DNA of 6,718 bases from Acidobacteriaceae bacterium (GTDB taxonomy: Bacteria > Acidobacteriota > Terriglobia > Terriglobales > Acidobacteriaceae), in contig PKXI01000469.1 in the NCBI GenBank assembly GCA_003133425.1, positions 1 to 6,718 of the forward strand, read 5' to 3'. Made by a program: the position numbers and the translations under genes. Positions 1 through 6,006 of the stretch are shown piece after piece. The stretch's first letter is position 1, and every line of letters begins with the position of its first letter. The notes under the pieces are model-generated. The model was not told the origin of the DNA. It searched no databases and saw only the letters and a program-made list of their open reading frames with translations.

Positions 1-14
1 ATCCCTAAACCCTA

Positions 15-26
15 GCCGACTTATCA
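15..26 (+). repeat. Intergenic repeat core, copy A (GCCGACTTATCA)
   Basis: These 12 bases are identical to 1861-1872, and the 8-base core GCCGACTT also occurs at 3225-3232 (reverse strand), 3324-3331 and 4760-4767. This copy lies just downstream of the TPR gene's stop codon. It lacks the left half of the small dyad seen in the copies at 1852-1867 and 4751-4766. The match is seen directly; the function is unknown. Confidence 0.5.
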
Positions 27-105
27 GGACTCAACAGGTTCGCAATGTGGTCCTTTATTTGTGATATGAGAATTTCCCGTGGAAATGGTGTCCGGGGATA
101 AACCT

Positions 106-1104
106 CTACTGGCGGACGCGAATGCGTTTTCCGTTGCGGGTCACGAATGCGTGTTCCGCCCACTTCGGAAATCCAGCAGACACTCGGTCATATTCTCGAT
201 TTGCGCTGGCGTTGTCACCCATATCAGCGTATGCATCGCCCCGTTTTAGAAATAGGTCTGGCAAGACGAAATCATCAACTTCCTTCGCCTCGATCAAGAA
301 TTGTTTGGAATAATCCGCGTAGCTCATTTGCGGGTTAAACTTCACTCGAAGTTTCTCACACAATACGTTGTCAGCTATGTCGTCATATTCGGGATAGATT
401 CTGCGAAACTGGTCGATATTGAACCCAAAGATCGTGCCAGCCAGAAAGTTTCTGATTGCATGGCCGAAATCACTGATCGCATGAGGATAATCGTGGATTT
501 TCAAATAAACATCTCCGCGATATTCGTAGACCCCGCACAGGGCATCCTCGCAGCCCTGAGCAATGCTTTTGGTGTAATCGAGAATAGCCGCCTGATATTC
601 TTTTAACTCCGACTCTGCTGAAGCGCGGTCTTGATGCAGGTTAGCCTTCGGGTCAAGATCCAGTGCTTTTGTATAGTCCCGAATTGCTTGCCTATTCTCG
701 TGCAATTTGAGGTGAGCAGCGGCACGTAGAGCATACGCAGGCTCAAATGTCGGGTCAGCGGCGATTGCCTTCGTGAGGTATCGCACGCCAGTGCGGTGAA
801 TTTCATCCAATTCAAGGCACGGCTTCGTACGTGGTACTACATCATCGACGCACCTGGCGTTCGCCCGCGATATCAAACCACCTATGCCGCCATAGACGTA
901 GGGATACGCGTTGAAATAGGACGGGACAGCCGAAGATGGATTAAGTTCAGCTGCACGTTCAAATGCTCTCAGGATGGGTTGATAGACCGTGTCCAAGGAA
1001 TATGGGGAAAATGCGAGCCCGTATAAGCCAACGTAAAGCGATGTTCGGTAGTCCTTTGGAAACAATTCTGACAATTTGTTTACATCAGCTGTGACCACAT
1101 GCAC
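106..1104 (-). CDS. TPR-repeat protein, C-terminal part of a frame-split gene
   Basis: This frame encodes tetratricopeptide repeats, helical hairpins that usually bind other proteins. Clear TPR units lie at about residues 121-154 (with DYTKALDLDPKA), 155-188 (YQAAILDYTKSI) and 190-223, with another near 282-316 (KRGDAYADMGDN). The early segment FPKDYR..LYVGLYGL matches a stretch I remember from long bacterial TPR proteins, where it follows a C-x-W motif. That C-x-W motif (CMW) is present here, but at the end of the overlapping frame 1080-1667. The only start available is a GTG at 1104 with no convincing ribosome-binding site. I therefore read this as the second part of one gene of about 520 codons, interrupted by a missing base near 1091-1097. 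Separate translation by coupling at the 25-base overlap is possible but less likely. The TPR fold is secure; the partner and role are unknown. Confidence 0.8.
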   Translation of the reverse strand: MHVVTADVNKLSELFPKDYRTSLYVGLYGLAFSPYSLDTVYQPILRAFERAAELNPSSAVPSYFNAYPYVYGGIGGLISRANARCVDDVVPRTKPCLELDEIHRTGVRYLTKAIAADPTFEPAYALRAAAHLKLHENRQAIRDYTKALDLDPKANLHQDRASAESELKEYQAAILDYTKSIAQGCEDALCGVYEYRGDVYLKIHDYPHAISDFGHAIRNFLAGTIFGFNIDQFRRIYPEYDDIADNVLCEKLRVKFNPQMSYADYSKQFLIEAKEVDDFVLPDLFLKRGDAYADMGDNASANREYDRVSAGFPKWAEHAFVTRNGKRIRVRQ

Positions 1105-1667
1105 GGCATAGCCATCGGCTCATCTGGTTTGACGTTGCCGTTGTTGAACATTTGCTCGGCGCGGCCATAATCGATTCGCAAACTCGCGTCAAGATCATTC
1201 AGAGCATCTGCATATCGCCCAAGCAGAAATTCGACTTTCGCTTTCTGCGCATAGTGATCCCTTAAAGAGTCGAACACGTTGTTTTCATTTGGCTTCCAAA
1301 GTTTGATGGATGTGTCAATGTCTCTGAGTATTGTTTCCTTATTGCTGCCCGCGATTTCACACGAGACGGTCGCCCTCATAAAGAAGAAGTCCGTATCAGT
1401 TGGATCTTGCTGAATGAAGGATGTGATTCCACGCAATGCGGTCGCAAGCACTGATGAATCATTTGAATTCAGTTGCTCCATAACGGCGCTCTTGGCGAAC
1501 GCTCGTTTCGCGGGCGTTATTGCGATAGGCTTTTTCGGCGGACCGCTGAGTTCTACTGGGTCAACGACCGCCCGCGTTTGTCGGCGAGATGGCACGGTTT
1601 GAGCCGACAGTGGAATGGCCGCGAATTCAAAGATGAAAAGTAGACAGATGGTTGTCCCCATACCCAT
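1080..1667 (-). CDS. Secreted TPR protein, N-terminal part of a frame-split gene
   Basis: I chose the ATG at 1667 because AAGGA (1676-1680, read on the minus strand) lies 8 bases before it. A TTG 14 codons upstream (1709) stays in frame but has no such site. The product from the ATG is 195 aa. Residues 1-22 form a signal peptide with a hydrophobic core (ICLLFIFEFAAIPLSA) and probable cleavage before QTVPS, so export is likely. The n-region from this ATG has no basic residue, which is odd; the TTG start would add RGRR. Residues after about 75 are TPR-like helical pairs (FLLGRYADALNDLDASLRIDYG). The frame ends 15 residues after the last family-like segment (KPDEP), with CMW just before the stop. 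The conserved continuation (ADV..L..FPKDYR) is in the other frame, so this is probably the first part of a single periplasmic or secreted TPR protein. Confidence 0.75.
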   Translation of the reverse strand: MGMGTTICLLFIFEFAAIPLSAQTVPSRRQTRAVVDPVELSGPPKKPIAITPAKRAFAKSAVMEQLNSNDSSVLATALRGITSFIQQDPTDTDFFFMRATVSCEIAGSNKETILRDIDTSIKLWKPNENNVFDSLRDHYAQKAKVEFLLGRYADALNDLDASLRIDYGRAEQMFNNGNVKPDEPMAMPCMWSQLM

Positions 1668-1675
1668 TTGCGATA

Positions 1676-1680
1676 TCCTT
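1676..1680 (-). promoter_or_regulatory. Shine-Dalgarno site deciding the TPR gene start
   Basis: On the minus strand the bases read GGGAGAAGGA, with AAGGA 8 bases before the ATG at 1667. No comparable site precedes the in-frame TTG at 1709, so this site favours the shorter start. Confidence 0.55.
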
Positions 1681-1717
1681 CTCCCACGCAGCAGGTCGCG
1701 CAAAAGCAATATGCAAT

Positions 1718-1730
1718 TCTAAACTTTAGA
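1718..1730. promoter_or_regulatory. 13-bp perfect palindrome upstream of the TPR gene
   Basis: TCTAAA-C-TTTAGA is a perfect 6+1+6 inverted repeat ending 51 bases before the ATG at 1667. Its size and position fit a dimeric regulator's operator. No regulator gene is nearby and no clear -35/-10 pair was found around it, so the role is only a suggestion. Confidence 0.3.
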
Positions 1731-2150
1731 TCTGATGAAATATGCGTATAGAGAAGATTAGCCTCGTCCATGGACCGGATTCGTAATGAGAAACGCCCCA
1801 GGCTCCGGGAGCCTCAGCGGACCCCGGACCGGCGGGAGGGCACGAGATTCCAGTCGCCTTGCCGACTTATCATTATCGACAGGCAGTCACTAGTCCGATA
1901 AGCCCGTTTCTCATCCAAATGGATTGCCAAACCCAGAGCGCAGATTTACGTGCTCTTGGGATGATTGCCCGACAAATTTGGCCCTCTGGCACCCTGGGCG
2001 CAGGAGGATGACACGGCGCTCCCGATCCATTCACAAGTATTCGCCCCACAGGTAGCGCCATCAGTATTGGAATACTTGAGAAATAGGTACTCATCCAAAC
2101 AAAACCCACTCCACAAGGTTGCAAAGTGGATTCGTCGGTAGACCTCCAGA
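1731..2150. other. Gap without a supportable gene
   Basis: This stretch separates two minus-strand genes. Its open frames are short, use weak starts and have no family resemblance that I recognise. It holds a small 6-bp hairpin (AGGCTC-CGG-GAGCCT, 1800-1814) without a following T-run, and the dyad-type repeat copy at 1844-1872. It probably contains the TPR gene's promoter and the 3' end of the gene at 2151-3050. A short plus-strand frame around 1919 (MDCQTQSADLRALGMI) is not convincing. Confidence 0.5.
1844..1872 (+). repeat. Intergenic repeat, copy B (dyad type)
   Basis: Bases 1844-1868 match 4743-4767 at 22 of 25 positions. The shared heart is AGTCGCCWTGCCGACT, a dyad with AGTCG (1852-1856) facing CGACT (1863-1867) across a 6-base loop. 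The last 12 bases (1861-1872) are identical to 15-26. All copies lie between genes. It could be a protein-binding site, a small RNA hairpin or a relic of a dispersed element. Confidence 0.55.
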
Positions 2151-3050
2151 CTATGTAAAGAAGTTGCTGTCAAGATCCCTAACCCATTGGTTCCGCTCTT
2201 TGGCCATCTCGTCCCATTGCTTATTCATTCGCGCGGTGGATTCGATTAGGCTCTCTCCGTTCCACACCTTTCCGAAAAAGCCTAGCGGAACCATCGGTAC
2301 AACTTCACTGTATATACCGCTCGAAAGAATGATGTCATAAATGACGCGCATCGACTGCACGACGGCCTTCTGGATGCCCTCGACTTCCGCAAAAGACAGG
2401 CCCGTCGGAATTGCGGCGTTTATCGACCTTTGCTCAGCTGCGTGGGCGAGATATTTGTGGCTTAGAGTTATTAGGTTGGACGCCCCAGATGATTCAATCC
2501 AGTTATCCATCCTCGAAAACGCTGATTCATCGATCTTGTTGTCACGCGCGCGATTCTCAGGGGTCACTTTTGATAATTTATCGAACCGCTCATGTCGAAC
2601 TCGGGATCTGTTCCATTCGGAAAATGGCGAGTTGGCAGGCTGGAGGCCTGGGATTTCTAGCTCTGGTAGTTCGGGCGCATATGCTGTCTCGTCAAAGGAT
2701 ACGTATACTTCGCGCGTTATTAAATCGCGGTTCTCGCGTATGTCATCGATCAGACGACGGAGTGAGATGACATCTTTTCTACGGTCGAGCAGGCGTCTAG
2801 TAGCGAGCACCTGGGACGAAAAGTAACCGCTGCTCAGTAGGTGAGCTACAAGCGGCATGTTTAACATTGACGTTGGATCTCTCGCGCCTTCTTCTCGGGC
2901 AACGCGGAAGGACATCTCTGAGAGCAGCATCGCGAACCATTGATCTTGAAGAGAATTCGATTCCCCTGCTCCCGTCTCATACCAAGATAACCACTTGCCC
3001 CTCTTTTCTCGATAATCAGCTAAGCGGTGTTGATCGATGACTTCACTCAT
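2151..3050 (-). CDS. Uncharacterised 299-aa protein, possibly HEPN/AbiU2-like
   Basis: The ATG at 3050 is preceded by AGGA (3057-3060) with 6 bases of spacing, and the frame is intact to TAG at 2151. The protein looks soluble and largely helical, with no signal peptide or membrane segment. A central block, RRKDVISLRRLIDDI (residues 90-104), is followed by a loop-rich stretch rich in Pro and Glu (about 120-145). A second block is LITLSHKYLAHAAEQRS (193-209). The HKYLAH pattern recalls the HK-xx-AH signature of AbiU2-type HEPN domains, whose wider superfamily includes RNases with an R-x4-6-H motif. Here the usual Arg position is His198, so nuclease activity is doubtful. I am fairly sure the gene is real, but the family assignment is weak. 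The C-terminal 70 residues (VPLGFFGKVWNGESL) are unrecognised. It stands alone, with long gaps on both sides. Confidence 0.85.
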   Translation of the reverse strand: MSEVIDQHRLADYREKRGKWLSWYETGAGESNSLQDQWFAMLLSEMSFRVAREEGARDPTSMLNMPLVAHLLSSGYFSSQVLATRRLLDRRKDVISLRRLIDDIRENRDLITREVYVSFDETAYAPELPELEIPGLQPANSPFSEWNRSRVRHERFDKLSKVTPENRARDNKIDESAFSRMDNWIESSGASNLITLSHKYLAHAAEQRSINAAIPTGLSFAEVEGIQKAVVQSMRVIYDIILSSGIYSEVVPMVPLGFFGKVWNGESLIESTARMNKQWDEMAKERNQWVRDLDSNFFT

Positions 3051-3213
3051 GGTCGATCCTCTGAATTAGATTTCGAAGCCAAAACTGCCTCATGCCTTCA
3101 ATTTTAGGTATACGAACTGCCCGTTAGTCGGGAATTCGGAAACTGCGTTGCTTTAGGTTCTTTGACCGTGTGGATTATGGTGCCCGGGTGCAAGAAATGC
3201 ATGGGGAGACATC

Positions 3214-3245
3214 ACATGTCCGCGAAGTCGGCATATCGGACATGT
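3214..3245. repeat. 9-bp stem-loop with a repeat core (copy E) in its loop
   Basis: ACATGTCCG (3214-3222) and CGGACATGT (3237-3245) are perfect inverted repeats around a 14-base loop. The loop contains AAGTCGGC (3225-3232), the reverse complement of the GCCGACTT core found in the other gaps. No T-run follows on either strand, so a simple terminator is unlikely. It lies 164 bases upstream of the gene starting at 3050. Confidence 0.5.
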
Positions 3246-3291
3246 TGCCAAATTAGTCCTGACAAACGCCGATTGGATCGGAAATCGTTTG

Positions 3292-3400
3292 GCATCCGTT
3301 CGCCCCCTGAATTCCGGACAGTGGCCGACTTCAAGATGTCAGCATACCCGGCATCCATTCAACCCTGGACGATTTACCTTTAGGCTCGCATCCATTCACC
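3292..3400 (+). repeat. Short direct repeats GCATCCRTTC
   Basis: GCATCCATTCA occurs at 3351-3361 and 3388-3398, each followed by an AC or CC dinucleotide. A degenerate copy, GCATCCGTTC, lies at 3292-3301. The start-to-start spacings are 59 and 37 bases, so this is not a regular array. Copy D of the GCCGACTT core lies between the first two. Confidence 0.3.
3324..3331 (+). repeat. Intergenic repeat core, copy D (GCCGACTT)
   Basis: The core is preceded by CAGTG and followed by CA, giving CAGTGGCCGACTTCA. This resembles the 4750-4769 copy with bases missing from the loop. It lies in the gap between the 299-aa gene and the reductase gene. Confidence 0.4.
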
Positions 3401-3406
3401 GTATCT

Positions 3407-3444
3407 AAAAAATGCTGGGCGGCCCCCCCCACAGTGCGTTTTTT
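3407..3444 (-). terminator. Terminator-like hairpin downstream of the aldo/keto reductase
   Basis: An A6 run (3407-3412) and a T6 run (3439-3444) flank a GC-rich segment with a C8 run (3423-3430). The A and T runs can pair, with TGC against GCG continuing the stem inward. Read on the minus strand, the transcript ends in GCA followed by six U, as expected for an intrinsic terminator. It lies about 110 bases past the reductase stop. The arrangement would work on either strand, but no plus-strand gene enters it. The internal stem is imperfect. Confidence 0.4.
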
Positions 3445-3552
3445 CTGCCTGCGTGGAGTGCGACGGAAACGACGATCAACAGGGTCGGGCAAGTAATGAC
3501 CTCTCCTGCGCGTATCCCTGTTGCTCGCTTCGATGCACGTCATTTCCTTCGG

Positions 3553-4536
3553 TCAATACGCTCCACGAATGTGCGGGGCGACTTCGCGAACATAGAAGTC
3601 TGCGAGATCTTGGTGCAAGGCTACCGGCAAGGGCGGCAATGTGGATGACCTCGCATTGCTCCGCGCCTGCTCGGGATTCCTGGCGCCGGGAATAATCGCG
3701 CTCACGGCGTCGAAATCGAGGCACCAACGAAGCGCCATATCGCCGAGCGTTAGGTCTTCCGGCACGAGCAGCTTCAAGCGGTCGGCCAGTTCGACGCCTT
3801 TCTCGAATGGAAGTCCGGCGAAGGTTTCGCCGACGTTGAACTGTTGTCCGTCTCGATTGAAATTCCGATGATCCTCGGCGGGGAATCGGGTTGTTTGGGT
3901 GTACTTCCCCGCCAACAGTCCACTTGCGAGTGGCAGACGGACGAGCAGACCGACATTTCGCTTCCTGGCTTCCTCGAAAAGCGTGTGGATGGGTTTCTGG
4001 CGGAATAGATTGAAAATGATCTGGAGAGAAGCCACGTCAGGCTGGCGCACACAGAAGTCTGCTTCATCCATTGACTCAACGCTTACGCCAAAGTTCCGGA
4101 TTTTCCCTTCGATCTTCATCTCGCGAAGATGGTCGAATACCTCACCATCTTTCAGGATTTCGAAGGGAATGCAGTGGAGTTGAATCAGGTCGATGGCGTC
4201 GACTCCAATACGCTTCAAGGACGCTTCAGTATGCTGGCGAATCACCGCCCGCGAGAAATTATCCGGCCATCCGGGAGGACTGAACCTTCCCACCTTGGTC
4301 GCCACGCAGACGGAGGCTCCGGTTTCGCGCAAGAAACGCCCAATGAGCTCTTCGCTGCGTCCCATGCCATATACATCGGCGGTGTCGAAAAAGTTCGAGC
4401 CGCTTTCCCATGCAGTGCGCAAAACCTGTAAGGCTGTCTCGTCAGTGACATTGCCCCAATTTGCCCCAAGTTGCCAGGTGCCAAGGCCCACTTCGCCTAT
4501 ATCAAGGCCTGTCTTCCCAAAGCTTCGAGTTTTCAT
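3553..4536 (-). CDS. Aldo/keto reductase
   Basis: This is a full-length 327-aa member of the aldo/keto reductase superfamily, cytosolic NADPH-dependent (beta/alpha)8-barrel enzymes that reduce aldehydes or ketones. The N-terminal signature is MKTRSFGKTGLDIGEVGLGT. The catalytic tetrad is visible: Asp51 and Tyr56 in FFDTADVYG, Lys81 in VATKVG and His121 in LIQLHC. GKIRNFGVSVE (144-154) and PLASGLLAGKYT (202-213) are typical barrel strands. The cofactor-binding end reads IIPGARNPEQARSN (281-294). The length fits the COG0667-type branch. The ATG at 4536 has GGAG (4542-4545) 5 bases before it. There is no signal peptide, and no partner gene or regulator adjoins it, so the substrate cannot be inferred. 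No frame damage or missing catalytic residue is seen. The fold and the catalytic class are secure. Confidence 0.97.
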   Translation of the reverse strand: MKTRSFGKTGLDIGEVGLGTWQLGANWGNVTDETALQVLRTAWESGSNFFDTADVYGMGRSEELIGRFLRETGASVCVATKVGRFSPPGWPDNFSRAVIRQHTEASLKRIGVDAIDLIQLHCIPFEILKDGEVFDHLREMKIEGKIRNFGVSVESMDEADFCVRQPDVASLQIIFNLFRQKPIHTLFEEARKRNVGLLVRLPLASGLLAGKYTQTTRFPAEDHRNFNRDGQQFNVGETFAGLPFEKGVELADRLKLLVPEDLTLGDMALRWCLDFDAVSAIIPGARNPEQARSNARSSTLPPLPVALHQDLADFYVREVAPHIRGAY

Positions 4537-4957
4537 TCCGTCTCCATTCCTTGAAGATTGTAGTCTTAACCGCCGATTACTCAGCAGTCAACATAAGCCG
4601 TGGAGCCAGGCCGTAATGAACCGACACGGGAGAGTGCCATGGTTCCTGAAAAGCAAGAATCCTTGAATGTTTTGCCGAGCGGTTGAGATCGGGAACGATA
4701 AACGCCGATGGCGAAGGCAATCCTGATCGGTCCCTGGGTCCCGACATTACAGTCGCCATGCCGACTTCAGGGGACTAATCCGGGCGAAGCCGCGTCAAGC
4801 TGTGCCGCGCAGTGCACAACTGGTAACTGAAGAGTGGACGGTCATACAGGTGTAATGTGCAAATGACCAGCAGAGCATCTGTCACACCCATTTGGTCTGA
4901 CCCTGATGACTCGTCTGTGTCATTGAGGGTTCTGCAGTCAAGTGTCAGGATTCGCGT
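4537..4957. other. Divergent gap between the reductase and the 93-aa gene
   Basis: No gene is supported here; the longest minus-strand frame (4577-4759) has no family resemblance or ribosome-binding site. The gap holds the reductase ribosome-binding site (4542-4545), repeat copy C (4743-4767) and an inverted pair GGTCAT/ATGACC (4840-4845 and 4863-4868). It should contain promoters facing both ways, but I found no convincing -35/-10 pair. Confidence 0.5.
4743..4767 (+). repeat. Intergenic repeat, copy C (dyad type)
   Basis: This segment matches 1844-1868 at 22 of 25 positions. AGTCG (4751-4755) faces CGACT (4762-4766) across the loop CCATGC, and the one difference from copy B inside the dyad is in the loop. 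GGACTAAT follows 4 bases later, and the same 8-mer occurs reversed at 3253-3260, near copy E. Confidence 0.55.
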
Positions 4958-5239
4958 ATGCGAGTCAATCTCACCGCCCGACTGCCCAACAGCTCCGAAT
5001 CAGGCTCAGGAACGATTCCAATCTCGCTGACAATTCGCCCAGCATGCGGCTTGCCCGGCGACTACGAATACCCCACCGATAGCGCGGCGCTGCTGAAACT
5101 GCTTCGTCAACAGACCGATCTACCCTCTCACATCCTCCAGAGTTTTGAAAGGAACCTGCACACCCCACTCGGTGCGCGTCTGACGGGCGTGGAACTGAGT
5201 GAACGCGTCCTCACGGACATTGGCTACTTCATTGACTAG
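4958..5239 (+). CDS. Small 93-aa hypothetical protein
   Basis: The ATG at 4958 has an AGGA 7 bases upstream and the frame runs to TAG at 5239. The product is cytosolic-looking, with no signal peptide or membrane segment. An N-terminal strand-like half (VNLTARLP, TIPISLTIRP) leads to a helical half (AALLKLLRQQTDLPSHILQSFERNL), and the end is LTGVELSERVLTDIGYFID. Third codon positions favour G or C, as expected for real coding sequence here, and residue composition is balanced. I have a vague memory of similar small proteins in Acidobacteriota but cannot name a family, so no function is offered. It is the only plus-strand gene in the window and converges on the SnoaL-like gene. The 65-aa minus-strand frame opposite looks like a shadow. 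Confidence 0.65.
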   Translation: MRVNLTARLPNSSESGSGTIPISLTIRPACGLPGDYEYPTDSAALLKLLRQQTDLPSHILQSFERNLHTPLGARLTGVELSERVLTDIGYFID

Positions 5240-5311
5240 GTGTGCCCCGCTTGTCCCTTGCGGTCGGCCGCGCTCCTGGATTCCGCTGAATCGTCGCTCC
5301 TGTGAGAGTTC

Positions 5312-5329
5312 TGGCCGGTTTGCCGGTCA
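5312..5329 (+). terminator. Hairpin between convergent genes
   Basis: TGGCCGG (5312-5318) pairs with CCGGTCA (5323-5329) across a TTTG loop. In plus-strand RNA all 7 pairs form, one of them G-U; in minus-strand RNA one pair is an A-C mismatch. It lies 72 bases past the 93-aa gene stop. No U-run follows, so it is at best a weak or Rho-assisted end. Confidence 0.3.
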
Positions 5330-5361
5330 ACCACCAAAAGCTCGATTCTTGACTCGGGTTG

Positions 5362-5925
5362 TTAGTGCGCATTTGCGGGGCCTCCCGGTGTTGGGGACGG
5401 CGCGCTTAGCGATGCTCCATCCCAGTGTTCAACGAGCTTCCCGCCCTTTACCCTGAATGTGTCGAATGTAAACGCTTCATAGAATTTGCTTTCGCCCGTC
5501 GGATCGTGTCTGAAACTGCTGTGCACGACGGTCACAATGTCGCATTCCGCAGTCACAATTTCAAACCGATTTCCGGGTGGAGTGGGGCCAAGTCCGAGAC
5601 CGTGCACCGGGCCGCTGGCCTGCTCAAGGAATGCCTTCTTCGCTTCCTCGTAATCGGAAAGATTCTCTTGCTGCGCATGTCGAACAACTTGAGGATTGTG
5701 CTGTTTATAACTGGGGTCGAGGAGCGCGACTCTGCCTTCGCCAGAGGCTCGAAAGAAATCCATCGCCAGCTTCCTGTTTGCCTCCCGCTCAGCCACACTC
5801 GTTGAACATCCAGGGATCGGATTTGCCTGGGCTGGAGGTGTTTTGTCCTGGGGCGTTGCTCTGGCGGAAAGTAGGAGGATCACTACGATTGCTGCTATCG
5901 ACTTTGACGTGATTCCCGGGTTCAT
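5362..5925 (-). CDS. Secreted SnoaL-like (NTF2-fold) protein
   Basis: The ATG at 5925 is preferred because GGAG (5932-5935) lies 6 bases before it; an in-frame TTG at 5931 abuts that site. The product is 187 aa. Residues 1-23 form a signal peptide (KSIAAIVVILLLSARA, with an A-x-A site before TPQD), so the protein should be exported. The mature part matches the SnoaL-like group of the NTF2 superfamily: ANRKLAMDFFRA (49-60), then the hallmark YKQHNPQV (73-80), VTVVHSSFRH (131-140) and FDTFRVKGGKLVEHWDGA (154-171). His76, His135, Asp155 and the HWD at 167-169 are the conserved pocket positions. Members resemble polyketide cyclases, but most have no known substrate, and nothing nearby suggests one. 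A Pro/Gly-rich tail (APSPTPGGPANAH) ends the protein. It is probably a single-gene unit driven by the promoter at 5943-5971. Confidence 0.93.
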   Translation of the reverse strand: MNPGITSKSIAAIVVILLLSARATPQDKTPPAQANPIPGCSTSVAEREANRKLAMDFFRASGEGRVALLDPSYKQHNPQVVRHAQQENLSDYEEAKKAFLEQASGPVHGLGLGPTPPGNRFEIVTAECDIVTVVHSSFRHDPTGESKFYEAFTFDTFRVKGGKLVEHWDGASLSAPSPTPGGPANAH

Positions 5926-5942
5926 ATCCAACTCCCCTCACC

Positions 5943-5971
5943 TATGTAGCATTCTCTATATCAAGGGTCAA
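5943..5971 (-). promoter_or_regulatory. Sigma70-type promoter for the SnoaL-like gene
   Basis: Read on the minus strand, TTGACC (5966-5971) is followed after exactly 17 bases by TACATA (5943-5948), with TGC just before it as an extended -10. The predicted start, near 5936, would leave a leader of only about 10-12 bases containing GGAG. The -35 matches the consensus at 5 of 6 positions; the -10 is weaker. Confidence 0.4.
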
Positions 5972-5983
5972 GTAGGATTTGGA

Positions 5984-6003
5984 CCGGATTGTCGCCAATC
6001 CGG
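5984..6003 (-). terminator. Strong hairpin ending the right-edge operon
   Basis: CCGGATTG-TCGC-CAATCCGG is a perfect 8-bp stem with a 4-base loop. It begins 3 bases after the TAA (6007-6009) that closes the small frameshifted gene, where an operon terminator is expected. No strong U-run follows in minus-strand RNA, so termination may be partial. Its position supports 6007 as the true gene end. Confidence 0.5.
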
Positions 6004-6006
6004 AAG

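Noticed and set aside
72..86. Hairpin ATTTCC-CGT-GGAAAT past the TPR stop as an intrinsic terminator
   Set aside because: The stem is only 6 bp and AT-rich, and no T-run follows on the minus strand.
1080..1104. Programmed -1 frameshifting in the TPR gene
   Set aside because: The overlap has no X-XXY-YYZ slippery heptamer or obvious downstream pseudoknot.
1873..2173. Two overlapping minus-strand frames of 75-83 codons
   Set aside because: Their translations show no conserved pattern and neither has a ribosome-binding site.
2341..2826. 161-codon plus-strand open frame
   Set aside because: It is antisense to the intact 299-aa gene, which has the better start site; the translation is Ser/Arg-rich, typical of a shadow frame.
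3292..3400. CRISPR-like array
   Set aside because: The repeats are only 10-11 bases, unevenly spaced, and there are no cas genes.
4557..4591. TTGACT and TACAAT as the reductase promoter
   Set aside because: Each hexamer is good alone, but they are 23 bases apart, too far for a sigma70 promoter.
4193..4666. 157-codon plus-strand open frame opposite the aldo/keto reductase
   Set aside because: It is antisense to a gene with a complete catalytic tetrad, and its translation has no family-like blocks.
4577..4759. 60-codon minus-strand open frame between the reductase and the 93-aa gene
   Set aside because: It covers the repeat copy C and has no ribosome-binding site or recognisable segment.
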